A stretch of DNA of 64,000 nucleotides from Tetrapyrgos nigripes (taxonomy: Eukaryota > Basidiomycota > Agaricomycetes > Agaricales > Campanellaceae): contig JAACJM010000036.1 of the NCBI GenBank assembly GCA_013368315.1, forward strand, positions 186,001 through 250,000, given 5' to 3'. Position numbers and translations under genes: made by a program. This document shows, one piece after another, positions 46,304 to 57,176 of this stretch (positions are counted from its first letter, which is position 1; the number at the start of each line of letters is the position of its first letter). The notes below the pieces were generated by a model that did no database searches, was not told the DNA's origin, and saw only the letters and a list, made by a program, of their open reading frames with translations.

Positions 46304-46678
46304 CCCCCTAAGCTGCACAGTAGTACGCGTAAGCATAGGATGGCGCTATAAGCAGCCAGAGAGATTAACAACTTGAATTAGACTAGAGAACAGTTGAAGA
46401 GTTGACAAGCTCAAATCTGTTTCTCCTTATCAGTATAGACTGAGATGACAATTTTTTAACTCAAATAGAATTGAAGTCCAAGTTGATCTCTGAACTTCTT
46501 GAACTTCTGTTGTCCAAGGTTTTTAGTAAATAAATCTGCAGGATTATCATTTCTGTCAATGAATTCTACTTCAATGATCTTCCTTTCAATGACTTCCCGA
46601 ATGTAATGATATAGGATGTCAATGTGTTTAGAGCGTCTTTCAGTAACAGGATTTGATGCAATAAAGATAGATCCTTGA

Positions 46679-49600
46679 TTATCTCCGTAGATTGCCTAGA
46701 TGATATCCGATCTTGCTAAGAAGCATTTGGATCCAGACGACTTGGCAGCTACAATCACTGAGCACCATATATTCAGCTTCAGTAGAGGATAGTGCAATAG
46801 TGTGTTGTGCTCTAGATGTCCAACTGAATATTCCCTTGGCTAGTTTCAAGAAGAAACCTGTCTGAGAATGATGAGTGTTTGAGTCTGATGCCCAATCAGA
46901 GTCTGTGTAGGCATAGAAACCTTCACCACTTGAACCATCATACACAAGAGCATAGTTTTTAGTGCCAAGAAGATATCGGCAAATATATAATGCTTTGTTT
47001 AGGTGTTCTGATGTAGGGTTTGCTGCAAATTGTGCAAGTTTTGTGACAGTGAAAGAGATGTCAGGATGTGTTCCTAACATTACATAGAGTAAAGATCCAA
47101 TTATAATTTGGTATCTCTGACGAAGAATAGGATCAACAACTTTTGAGTTGTTGGGTTCTGGCTGATAGCCTGCAGGCAATGGAGTAGCAGAAGCTTTCGC
47201 ATTTTGCATACCACATCGTTGTAAAACTTTGTTAAGATAAGCGCATTGATCTAAATAGATCTTGCTGCCTTTCTTGACGATGTTCATTCTAAGGAATTCT
47301 TTTGCATCGCCAAGATCCCTGCATTCCCATTTCTTCATAAATTTCGCTTTTAGTTGTAAAACTAGGTTTTTGTCTTGTCCACAGAAAAGAGCATCATCTA
47401 CATAGACAATGGTGATGACAATTATGTCTTTCAAGCCTCTTTTGATCTTATAGACAAATATTCTGGTGTCAGAACTGATTTGTTTGAAACCAAGTTCTTT
47501 CATGGACTTATCAAGTCCTTGCCACCACATGAGTCCTGCTTGTTTGAGTCTGTAAAGAGCACGAAGTAGTCAAACGACTTTATGCTCCTGTCCTTTGACC
47601 TTAAAGGCCTCTGGTTGTTCCATATAGATTTCTTCATTGAGTAAGCCATATAAATAGGCTGATCGAACATTGACACTGGACACATGCCAGTTCTGAAGTG
47701 CAGCTAAAGCGAAGACTAAGCAAATTGAACAACTGGTGAAAAGACTTGATCAAAGTCTAATCCTTCGATCTGGGAAAATCCTTTAGCAATGAGTCTTGCT
47801 TTTTTGCGACTATCAGTTTTGATGTCAAAGACCCATCGACACTTAATGACCTTCCTATGACTAGGTCGATCACAGAGTTCAAAGGTTCCATGCTTGTGAA
47901 GTGCCTCAAGTTCTTCATGGCAAGCAGACCTCCATTCCTCCTGCTCTGCTTTGGGTAAGTGAGCTAAATCTCAGAATGTCCATTTGCGAATATTGCGGAC
48001 ATTTGGTTGATTCTCATCATCTCTGGGAGTAAGTGCCTGCATAAGCAAGAAGTTTATCATTTCTACTCTCCCTTCCCAGCATAGTTTTGCCATGTGTGAA
48101 GATTCTTCTCCACTGATTTCAGATCCCTCTGATGCAGATTCAGTATTGCTTTCATGAGAAGTTTCTGGTTCATCATAGCCAGGCGCAGAACTAGGTCCGG
48201 GAACTGATTGTTCTAACTCTGCAGGATTACATTGTGACAGCTGTTGATTTTCCCAACGTTGTTTATCTCTTGCAGTTATCTTATCTCTGGCAAGTTTTCT
48301 TTCTAGGCGCCTATTGGCAGCAAATTGCCTATCTGCATCACGCTGTTGTTCGGTAGGGTGCCGATTATCACTGTAAACATTACCATGTTCGCGTGAGGGT
48401 TGCTTTTCAGCATGTTGTTTTTGCCAATCTGCTGGTATATAGTGATTAGGCTTTTCCCATGTTTGAGTTAAATGTCTCTGTTGCTGAGGGGTTACTGGTG
48501 GTGCAGGTCCCTCTACAGGTTCAGGATGTTCTTCTGGACTTGAATGCAGCAGACTAGGATCTTTGGCATCGTCATGTCATTGATCTTGTCTCCTTTTGGA
48601 AGGTACGTGAGGAGGACGAGATGTAAAGTCTTCATCATCATCGTCAGGAATCATCCATGGGTGTTTCTATAGGTAGTTTTTTAGAACCACAGTTTTGTGT
48701 ATCACATCCAGGAAATAGGTGTTCCTCAAAGAGTGCTTGCAACAAAGTAAACATTGCATTATTAGAATGCATGAAAATATTGCCATGACCTCCTGGTGCT
48801 GGACCTAGATAAGTCATTAGTTCTGACTTTCATCCGAGTTTATTCTTTCAAATGTCTTCTAGTGTGTGAACATAAGCTCCACATCCAAAAACTCGTAAGT
48901 GATCAATGCGTGGCTTCTCTTTTCAAGAAATTTGTGGTGATGTAGCAGTGTGTGTGCATAAATATGTACAGCATGTGTAACAGCAAATTCCCACCAGGAT
49001 TCCAGTAGGCATGCTAAATGACGCATTGCTTCAGCCTTATCCATCATAGTGCACATAAAACGCTCAGCACGACCATTTTGTTGTGGTGTGTATGGTGCGC
49101 TTTGAAGGATTTTAATTCCCTTATCAAGTAACATTTGATGGAAAATGCCCTTGATAAATTCTCCCCCTGCATCAGACATCCATTGTTCAACTTCCACGTT
49201 ATATTGTGTTTTAACCATAGCAAAGAACTGCTTGGTAGCAGCAACAATGTTTTTCTGTTTCAGAAGTGTTATCCATGCATTGGAAGTATAATCATCAAAG
49301 TAGACGACTACATACTTGTACTTGTGGTATGATTCTATAGGGAATTCTTTTAAATCTGAATGAATAAGCTGAAAAGGACGTGTTGCACGTCATTTCAATG
49401 GAGGAAATAGATGTAAAGGCATTTTTCCTTCAGCACATCCTCAGCATATCGGGATTTTATCTGGATTAGGGATTGAAATATCTGGAAAGCCAGTAGTGTG
49501 GTTTTGTGCTTGTTTTAAAACATCACAAGAAGGATGCCCAATGCGACGGTGTAACGTCTCATAATCTAGTAGGTAAACTAGAGTGTCTGCTGTTAAAAGA

Positions 49601-50569
49601 GTGACATCTTGGTGTTTGTTCGGAAGTTAGTATAACGTATCGTCCGGGCTTCTTTTTGTAAAGTCTAAAAATCTAGGTAGACCTTGTTCATTGGTTTTAC
49701 CTATGAGGGATAATTGCTGTGAGTCACCACACACATATAATCCCTCTTTAAGGAATTGACCAAGTGATAACAGACGCTGGTTTAGTTCAGGAATGTAATA
49801 GACCTGATCTAATTTAAAGACTCTATTTTGTTGTTTTAATAGAACTGTTCCTGACACAGCAGTGTGCAATGCTGTTAGCAGTTTGAACAGTAATAGGCTT
49901 TATTTTCTTTATTTCAACAAAGTCTTTTGCATCAAACGTAAAATGTGCAGATGCACCAGAGTCAAGTAACCATCCATCATCATCATGATGTTGGCTAGAA
50001 CTTATTTTTCCCTTACACTTAGCACACGATGCATAAGAGGTGTCACAGGCACATAAATATATATTATTGTACATAAAGGGGGTGATGGTGCCCAAAGGTG
50101 CAACATGAATGTTATATATAGATAATTGAATGTCTGCATCAGTCACTTGCACTGCAGAAAAATGCACGTTAGTGCCTTTATTAACAATAAGGGAAGAAGA
50201 ATCTTGCCTGTAATAGTGGTCACTAGACCAACTGTCCTCTGGACCCATAGGATCCTCATCAGACCATGGCATCAACTCTAACTCTGGCATGCTTGTGGGA
50301 GTTGCAGCACCTTCGGGAGTTACAGACTCCAGGAATGGAGTTCCAGTACAAGGCACTGGGCTGATAGAACTCAGTCCGGCAACCGGACTTGTACCAATAT
50401 GTTCCCTTAGGCGTTTGAATGCCTCAGTAGTTACCCAATCGTCCATAGCTGCTTTGGCTAGGGCGATCCTGCAGTCCATGTCCTCCTTGGTTTCCAAATC
50501 GCTGCCGAGTGACACCTGGTTGTCAGTCAGCCTGTTGATGAGGGAGTTCCAGAGTGACGCAGGGGCCAA
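46679..50569 (-). pseudogene. Copia pol: protease, integrase, RT, RNase H (several stops)
   Basis: Protease WLLDSGASAHFT near 49960. GAG-pre-integrase zinc finger near 49500-49420. Integrase with HSDLKEFP, SDAGGEFIK (49150) and PQQNGRAERF (49080), i.e. D, D and E all present. RT from about 47880 with YVDDALF intact (47395). RNase H has YTDSDWASD and SSTEAEYM (46900-46760). The longest open piece is 47530-46679. Stops or frame changes occur near 49390, 48860, 47740 and 47570. Confidence 0.88.
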
Positions 50570-50993
50570 AGTGGCCCTGGTTCTGTGTGCATCGACATCC
50601 TGATACTCGCCAAATACACTGCCTAGGGCAGTCGTGTGAGCTGCATGTCCTCAATGAAGTCGGCATCAGAGTCCGGATCGCATATCATATTGGCATCGGT
50701 CTGAATTGGCTGATTGCACATATTCAGATCGTTCCAGTTTTGGTTTTCGGAGTTAGTACCCCAACCATCATTGGCATTGTTAAGGTTTGACCAATAGATT
50801 CGTTCCATGAGGGATTGAGTGTCAGATTTGGAAGTGGGAGGATGAGAGTCAGCCATAACGATGTCTTCAAGAGTGGCGATAGTCTCACCAGTTGGCTTAG
50901 CACCGATATTGTGACCAAGGTTAATAGCCTTCTTAGTAGAAGTAAAGAAGGCGTCAAAAGGCTTTTCAGTTTCAGTAAAGGGTAGATGCTGAT

Positions 50994-51938
50994 TCACAAT
51001 AGTAGCCTTGTGAATAACAGGGGAAATACCCTGTGCCTTCTGCTGGACCTGCTTGCCGGCACGCTGCCACGCTGGTAGTGACCTCCACGGCCTTTAGCAC
51101 TGCTGCTGCCACGAGGTGGGTGCTGCTGCTGCTGTTGCTGATGGTCGGTATTAGCTGGGCGCTGTTGCTGTTGAAAGTTTGGATTTCCACGTTTGCGCTT
51201 GACAGCAGAAAGCCGATTGGCTTGTGGCTGTCCCTGGTTTAACCTAAAACCTGACTCCCAGACATTGATGATCTCATTTTGCAGATCGTCGAGGTCAATG
51301 TTATCGAGGGACTCGATAGTGTTCTGAGTGATCCTTTGGACAACAAATTCGTAGTGAGGGGTAGGACACTTGGTTACGATGAACATAACCTTTAGGTACT
51401 TGGGGATTAGAGTGGTAGAGGTAGTTCCACCATTGCTGTTGGTAGTAGCACCAGCAGCATCAACCTGAGAGAGGTACATCCAGATCTGCTCGATGGCAGT
51501 TCCAGGGTGTTGATTGTTAGGGATGGTGATGGACATAGCGCATTTATAGTCCTGATAGATGGCGGAAGTGCCAGGATTCCCATAAGTGTCCTTGTGAACT
51601 TTCCAGATGACTCCAGCAGTGGTCAAACCACTAGTAGTGGTGTTCTGACAAATGGCAGTGGACATGTGAAGTTTGATAGAACTGATGGCCTTGTTGTTAT
51701 CAGTGTCCCAGGCCTTCTGTTCCTCCTGAACAGCAGAGATAGCTGCAGCTTGAGCCGATGCCTGCTCAGGGGTAAGAGGAGTAGCAGCAGTACTCACAGA
51801 GGCATCCTCAGGACGCAGATTAAGGATGACATGCCAGAGACCAGTGGCTTGGAGCCAGGACTGCATGATGTCAGCCCAGATGTTGTAGTTGGGACCGTTG
51901 AAGATGGGGACAGTGGTCATCAAAGTGTTGGAAGACAT
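50994..51938 (-). CDS. Copia Gag polyprotein part (314 aa, frame open)
   Basis: Starts MSSNTLMTTVPIFNGPNYNI at 51938; the NYNIWADIMQSWLQATGLW segment is the usual Copia Gag N-terminal (UBN2/DUF4219-like) start. The C-terminus is Gln-rich (codons about 276-293) and then basic, with no zinc knuckle. The next segment continues in another frame (KPFDAFFTSTKKA, near 50940), so the end may be due to a frameshift. Confidence 0.78.
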   Translation of the reverse strand: MSSNTLMTTVPIFNGPNYNIWADIMQSWLQATGLWHVILNLRPEDASVSTAATPLTPEQASAQAAAISAVQEEQKAWDTDNNKAISSIKLHMSTAICQNTTTSGLTTAGVIWKVHKDTYGNPGTSAIYQDYKCAMSITIPNNQHPGTAIEQIWMYLSQVDAAGATTNSNGGTTSTTLIPKYLKVMFIVTKCPTPHYEFVVQRITQNTIESLDNIDLDDLQNEIINVWESGFRLNQGQPQANRLSAVKRKRGNPNFQQQQRPANTDHQQQQQQHPPRGSSSAKGRGGHYQRGSVPASRSSRRHRVFPLLFTRLLL

Positions 51939-52233
51939 TTTACAAAAATATCTGGGGATAAAGTCAACTGTCAGCATTCATCCTAATGCAAAAAGGTGGC
52001 AGCTACCAAAGTGTGCCGAATGAAGTAAAGAGGCTGCAATGAGTGCACCAGACAGTGACGATACCCCTGAGTGCATTTAATCAACTGCTGCAGAGACAGA
52101 GTCTCACGCTGTTGGCACTATGTCTGCCATTGAAGGCGACAGTGTCTGCCATTTATAGGTGACATCCAGGTAGTAGGAGTCTATGACCTGCTGCCAACGA
52201 GGGCACTGATCAAGGGCCTCCAGGGCCATAACC

Positions 52234-52733
52234 TGACGAGCAGGCATGGTACAGTATAGTGTTGCATGTGGCTCGACTCGACTCCGGCTAAGCCGAGAGC
52301 CAAGCCGATGTTTAGCCAAGCTGAGTCGAACAAAAATGAGCCGGCTCTGTGTACCTCGGCTCTGGCTGGCTTTGTAGCCTAAAATAGAGAGCCCCATACA
52401 AAGACCCTGAAACGATGAATACAGGAAACGACCCAAGGTCTAGAGCCGTTTAATAGACCTGTATACAAAATCATGTAGCCGCTGTATGATCTGTATTCAA
52501 ATAAATAACTGGCGGCTCGATTCAGCTCAAGCCGGAGTCAACGAGTTGTTTATGGCTCGAAAGCCAAGCCACGGTTATGACTTCATCAAGCCGTTCATAG
52601 CCAAGCCGGAGTAAGCCGGAGTCGAGCCGGTGCAACACTAGTACAGTATGTACACTAAAAGTGGAGTGGCAACCCTGTACTTACCTGGGGATGAGTAGTT
52701 GCTTGTTAGAGCTGTTAGAGGCTTGTTAGAGCA
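52234..52733 (-). repeat. Copia 5' LTR remnant, split by a MITE
   Basis: About 108 bp of LTR (52234-52256 and 52641-52733 plus duplication) match the inner part of the 3' LTR. The outer 250 bp are missing and repeat E starts at 52735. Confidence 0.75.
52257..52640. mobile_element. hAT-type MITE (384 bp) inside the Copia LTR
   Basis: Ends TAGTGTTGCATGTGGCTCG and, inverted, TAGTGTTGCACCGGCTCG. 8-bp GTACAGTA target duplications stand at 52249-52256 and 52641-52648. The uninterrupted site is present in the 3' LTR (GGTACAGTATGTACAC near 45959). The interior is rich in GGCTCGA/AAGCCG motifs and has no coding capacity. The 8-bp duplication and the TGTTGCA end identify the hAT superfamily. Confidence 0.9.
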
Positions 52734-52734
52734 A

Positions 52735-54052
52735 TGATACACCATACAAAATCGCCGTATACACACCTCGATTTTGGTCCATAATATCAGTTTTTGATGT
52801 TCTTTAAGGGAATAAGAGGACTAGGGTGAGCCCTGAACTGCTAGTTAATATCTAGTGGGACTAAGAAAACAACAGTACAATAATATTAAGTACTTACAAA
52901 TGGAGAAACAACTCATTCTAAGTACTATGATAGATATGTACAAGTTTGGAGTTATAATAGCAGGCCCACCAAATGATAAAGATAGTCTATAAAGGCTTTT
53001 GAATCCTATTATAATGACTAGTACCGCTAGCATAATCCAAAGGGACAGTGAAGTGCGAGGTAGCCCCTATTCGCAGGCATAGGAACGTGTAGGCAGCACA
53101 ATCCTCAGCTGAAAGGTCAATCGGAGAAGACAGCACTAAGATCGGACAAGCAGACAAGCACACTAGGTTTAGATCTATGTATCATTAAATCCCATAGTAC
53201 TAAGACAGCTTCAAGGGAATCTTAAATATCTGTAAAAGGTACATGTGGACAAAAGTAGGACAAAGTATATATGTACAGGATCCCAGAGAGTTCAGCTATC
53301 CATCAGTACAGAAGGGATAGTGAACAGACATCTCTACACAGAGATATAAGGGACAGAAGCACTAAGTCACAGTACATCTGAACAATCAGAATACAACCCA
53401 AACGGGTAACATTATTTCTGGATAAGGATAAATCTGTCAGTAATCGTCTAGCTAGGCGTTGAAAGCATTGAAGGAGGAATAAGTATGCAAATGGGACTGC
53501 AGAAGAGCTGGACTTGTATGTAGGCCTCAGTAGTAGACTGCTGGCAATACATAAAACACAAATAAAGCAAGATTGGAGAAAAGAGAAAGGAAAACTGAAT
53601 GGAATAAAGAAACTACAAGAAAACCCTATGCCCGTAGTGTAAGGATGCGTATGAAGGACCTAATGGTCATAAGTGGAGCGTTCTGAGTCATAGATGTGAT
53701 GCTTGCTAACCAGGACGGTACACAAAAACACCAGATGGCTTACAAAGGGAACTGAAGAAAGTTCCTACGAATATTTAGATAATATTGAACAGTTTCTGTA
53801 TACCCTAATAAGCAAGTCTTTACTTACAAGGAAATAGGTAGAACTTGCTAGCAGACTTTTTGATTTGTTATATATTTTCTCTACGTACCTTTTAGTGGAC
53901 CTCGAAAAGAAATAGGTAACTGTATAGTTGTAGCTGCAAGTAGTATAAAAGGACCAGATATTACGAGTAGCTACCCAAGCCACATACTGTAGAGTATCAG
54001 ATCTCGCTAGCAATAGTAGAGGACGTGAAACACAGACTAAAGCTTCTAAACA
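52735..54052 (-). repeat. Unclassified repeat E, copy 2
   Basis: Reverse-complement relative of 36305-37717. Its inner 690 bp form the left arm of a large inverted repeat with 54133-54822. No coding frame. Confidence 0.7.
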
Positions 54053-54822
54053 GTTATAACCACAAAATGTTCAATTTTAAACTCTATTATCTCCAACACA
54101 ATGTTTATACTCGTAGAGAGTGCAGTTAAGTTTGTTTAGAAGCTTTAGTCTGTGTTTCACGTCCTCTACTATTGCTAGTGAGATCCAATACTCTACAGTA
54201 CATGGCTTGGGTAGCTACTCGTAATATCTGGTCCTTTTATACTACTCGCAGCTACAACTATACAGTTACCTATTTCTTTTCAAGGTCCGCTAAAAGGTAC
54301 GTAGAGAAAATATAAAACAAATCGAAAAGTCTGCTAGCGAGTTCTACCTATTTCCTCATAAGTAAAGACTTGCTTATTAGGGTATACAGAAACTGTTCAA
54401 TATTATCTAAATATTCGTAGGAACTTTCTTCAGTTCCCTTTGTAAGCCATCTGGTGTTTTCGTGTACTGTCCTGGTTAGCGAGCATCGCATCTATGACTC
54501 AGAACACTCCACTTATGACTGCTAGGTCCTTCATACATGTCCTTACGCTAAGGGCATAGGGTTTTCTTGTAGTTTCTTTATTCCGTTCAGTTTTCCTTTC
54601 CCTTTTCTCCGATCTTGCTTTATTCGCATTCTATGTATTGCCAGCAGTCTACTACTGAGTCCTACATATCAGTCCAGCTCTTCTGCAGTCCCGTTTGCAT
54701 ACTTATTCCTCTTTCAATGCTTTCAACACCTAGCTAGACAATTACTGATGGATTTATCCTTATCCAGAAATAAACATTACCCATTTGGGTTGTATTCCGA
54801 TTATTCAGATGTACTGTGACTT
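53363..54822. repeat. 690-bp inverted repeat with 80-bp spacer
   Basis: Left arm 53363-54052, right arm 54133-54822, spacer 54053-54132. The arms match throughout (for example AGCTTCTAAACA at 54041 and TGTTTAGAAGCT at 54133) with scattered, mostly transition, differences. Formed by two E copies in opposite directions. Confidence 0.85.
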
Positions 54823-54840
54823 TGTACAGCATATGTATGA
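54060..54840 (+). repeat. Repeat E, copy 3 (internally shortened)
   Basis: Follows copy 1 from AATGTTTATACT, but after ACTGTGACTTTGTACAGCAT (near 54817) it jumps to the E terminus, so about 600 bp of the interior are missing. Confidence 0.65.
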
Positions 54841-56246
54841 TAAAAATGTGAAATAGTGGCAGGGGTAGTATAATCTTAGTAAGTCTGGCCTGGCTTTGGC
54901 ACATAACATCCTCAACACTAATGCACAGAATTTTTCAAATTTTAATGACTATGAAGGACAGTACAGAGTATATTTACTTCGTGTGTTTTGAGTGGACTGA
55001 AACTAAACCAATGTAGGCTTGTACCAAGTTCTCAAAAACTAATGCTTATAATAACCATGTATATACCCTTTTTCAAGGTGTGCAGTGCTGAGTGAGGGAA
55101 GTCCAGAGCTTAATAATAAAAAAGAGTGAGGGCTGAAGGTTCAAGTGGATTATAACCTGAGTTAGTTAGAATGAGAAGATGGGGCTGCAACATTACTAAT
55201 GGCCATACCCTTGCCATACTCTTTTTTGAGGCGTGCAGTGCCAAGTGAGTCCTCATAATAAGTAACCCTGTATATATACCCCTATTATTGAGCAGGGTCC
55301 AGGGGCGCAGCCCCAGCAAGCTGTGAATCTGTGCTGTAGGCAGGTGTGAGCGATAGTGAGTCATTGTGCTGAAGGCACATGTTCACAGCTTGTATATACT
55401 TCACTAGATCAAAGAGACTTGAACTCAGTGAGTGAAGATAAACTGCTAAATATATTAAATACCTAGATCAAAGAGACTTGAACTACAATGATATCAGTAT
55501 AGATACTAAGAAAGGAAATAAAGATACTAACCTCAGCAAGTGAAGATAAACTGCTGAGGTATACATGACTATGTTACACATTATATACCAAATGAAGATG
55601 AGACAGGAGTAAGTAAACAATCAAGAAAGTTTGAAATACCAGAGACGAGTCTGTCTTGCCTATATACAGCCACAAAATCCAACATTGTTTGGAGAGGAGA
55701 ATAGGGGAGTTAGGTGGGTTTTCTTTTTCTTTTTCAGACCATTTTTTCGTTAGGCTGGGTTTGTTTGTCTTCCAATGATTTTTTTTTTTCCTTTTTCTTT
55801 TCAACAAACATGTCAACACTCGCTCAGGGTTGCTCTTTGTTGGTGGTGCTGTGGATATTACTGCTTTCTTCTTTTTCCCACATGAATTTTCTTCTTTTCT
55901 TTGCTGTTCCCTTGCTTTCTGTCCTTTCTTCATGTTGGCTTCTTTTTGTTCACCTTTCATGTCCTGGTGGCCTCTTCTGGTGTTTTACTAATTGATATGA
56001 CAGTATACATGTTGCGGGTAACTGGTGCAGAATACTGAAGACTTCGGGGCTCAAGCAGAGGCAGAAGTCACATTGGGTGGCCATTTAAGGCTGGCCAGAA
56101 GCACACACTTGAAATTGCATGATTGTTTGTTCCAGACTGCTATTGTTCCTCCCTTTTTGGCATCTATTGTTCTCCTGAATATATAATTTGACATCATTGA
56201 CTGAGCAGGCCTCGACTCAAACCAACCTCAAACCCCCCTCAGAGCC
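54841..56246. other. Spacer with short duplicated motifs, no gene
   Basis: Contains pairs of imperfect repeats: CTAGATCAAAGAGACTTGAA (55403 and 55471), GTGAAGATAAACTGCT (55433 and 55541) and GTGCAGTGC (55081 and 55234). A lysine-rich minus frame at 55574-55960 looks like low complexity. Confidence 0.4.
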
Positions 56247-56567
56247 ATGGCATCGCTTTTTGCTGTCCCAACAGAGTACTGCTACTCCAAAAATACTACA
56301 AATGCTGGATGTGGTGACAAGTTCCCTAGGAAGATGGCTGCTGGATTATGTGGGCTGTGTAAAATGGCGGAACTTGATCCAGATGGACTTCTGGTTCATG
56401 TTATTTTTCATCCTTTGCTTGAAAAGATTGACTTATCTTGATTTCTGTAGGCTTATTCTCAATGTCTGGACTGCAGAATTGCCAATGTGTGACCTTTCCC
56501 TGCTGGTAAATGTCAAGGCTGTTTTCAATGTGCATCAGAAGATTCCCTTTCTTGATTCATTTAAATG
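56247..56567 (+). pseudogene. Relic of an alpha-kinase-type zinc-finger gene (N-terminal part)
   Basis: Two zinc-finger segments: CGDKFPRKMAAGLCGLCKMA (56311-56370) and, after a probable intron (56396-56450), QCLDCRIANV...GKCQGC (56462-56525). They parallel CCAGYFPNK...GLCKKC and QCIGCGAIAS...DKCGRC of the alpha-kinase gene 57177-59958 on the other strand. A TGA stops the frame before PFPAGKC (near 56490). No kinase domain follows, so this is a fragment. Confidence 0.5.
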
Positions 56568-57176
56568 ACTGAGATCATTCCATTAGCTGAAACCAATGAA
56601 AAAGTAGCAGCAGAATGTGTTTGCATTGCAAATGAAGCTCGCAGTAGTGCTTGGGGAGTCCAGATGTTTGGCAATGAGACAGTAGGTGAATAGGGGTCTG
56701 GTAAATTTTATAAGATTGCAGTCGACTATCCTGATGTAGTATATGTAGTTATCTTACTTGAGACGTAGTGTTTTCGATCCCCCAGCAGAAGGGATTGACA
56801 GGGTCGTAGGATATGAAGGTAAAGTGACGAATGAAGAAGTCAGAGCCTGCCAGAGGGATAGGCCTAGTCCACCTGAGTACCAGGGTACGGGCATAGTCTT
56901 GTAATGTTGCCTCTTAAGTGGGACAGGTAGTCCAACTGGTTCGTCATGTGCGATTCCAACGTGTTCCATTTTAGGCAGGAACGTTACATAGAAAATACAG
57001 CCCCCAAACAATGCCAACTGAAATCCAGAGGGTTCCAATAGATGGCCATGTTCAAGAATTAAGAATCCAGTTTGAGATAATGTTCATATATTACATTGTT
57101 ACAAGGGGCAAATCACTCAATTTCACATGTATAGTTAACTACTACTCTCTGATTCCAGAGCCATTGTCTGTTTTAG
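56568..57176. other. Spacer between relic and alpha-kinase gene
   Basis: No gene recognised. A minus frame of 94 codons (57038-56754) lies close behind the kinase stop but has no recognisable domain. Confidence 0.4.

Larger units (their letters stand above)
45946..52733 (-). mobile_element. Ty1/Copia LTR retrotransposon, decayed, with interrupted and truncated 5' LTR
   Basis: Read on the minus strand: 5' LTR remnant (52234-52733, containing a MITE), primer-site region starting GGTTATGGCCC, gag (51938-50994), protease, integrase, RT and RNase H (Copia order, integrase before RT), a polypurine tract next to 46304 (AGGGGGAG), and 3' LTR (45946-46303). The LTR begins TGTTGTAATGG and ends TTGTCA. 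The 5' LTR lacks about 250 bp of its outer part, where it abuts repeat E, so no target duplication can be read on that side. Confidence 0.9.

Noticed and set aside
55574..55960. 128-codon lysine-rich minus frame as a nuclear protein gene
   Set aside because: Antisense of T-rich sequence (TTTTTCTTTTTC runs); no upstream promoter, intron or homology signals.
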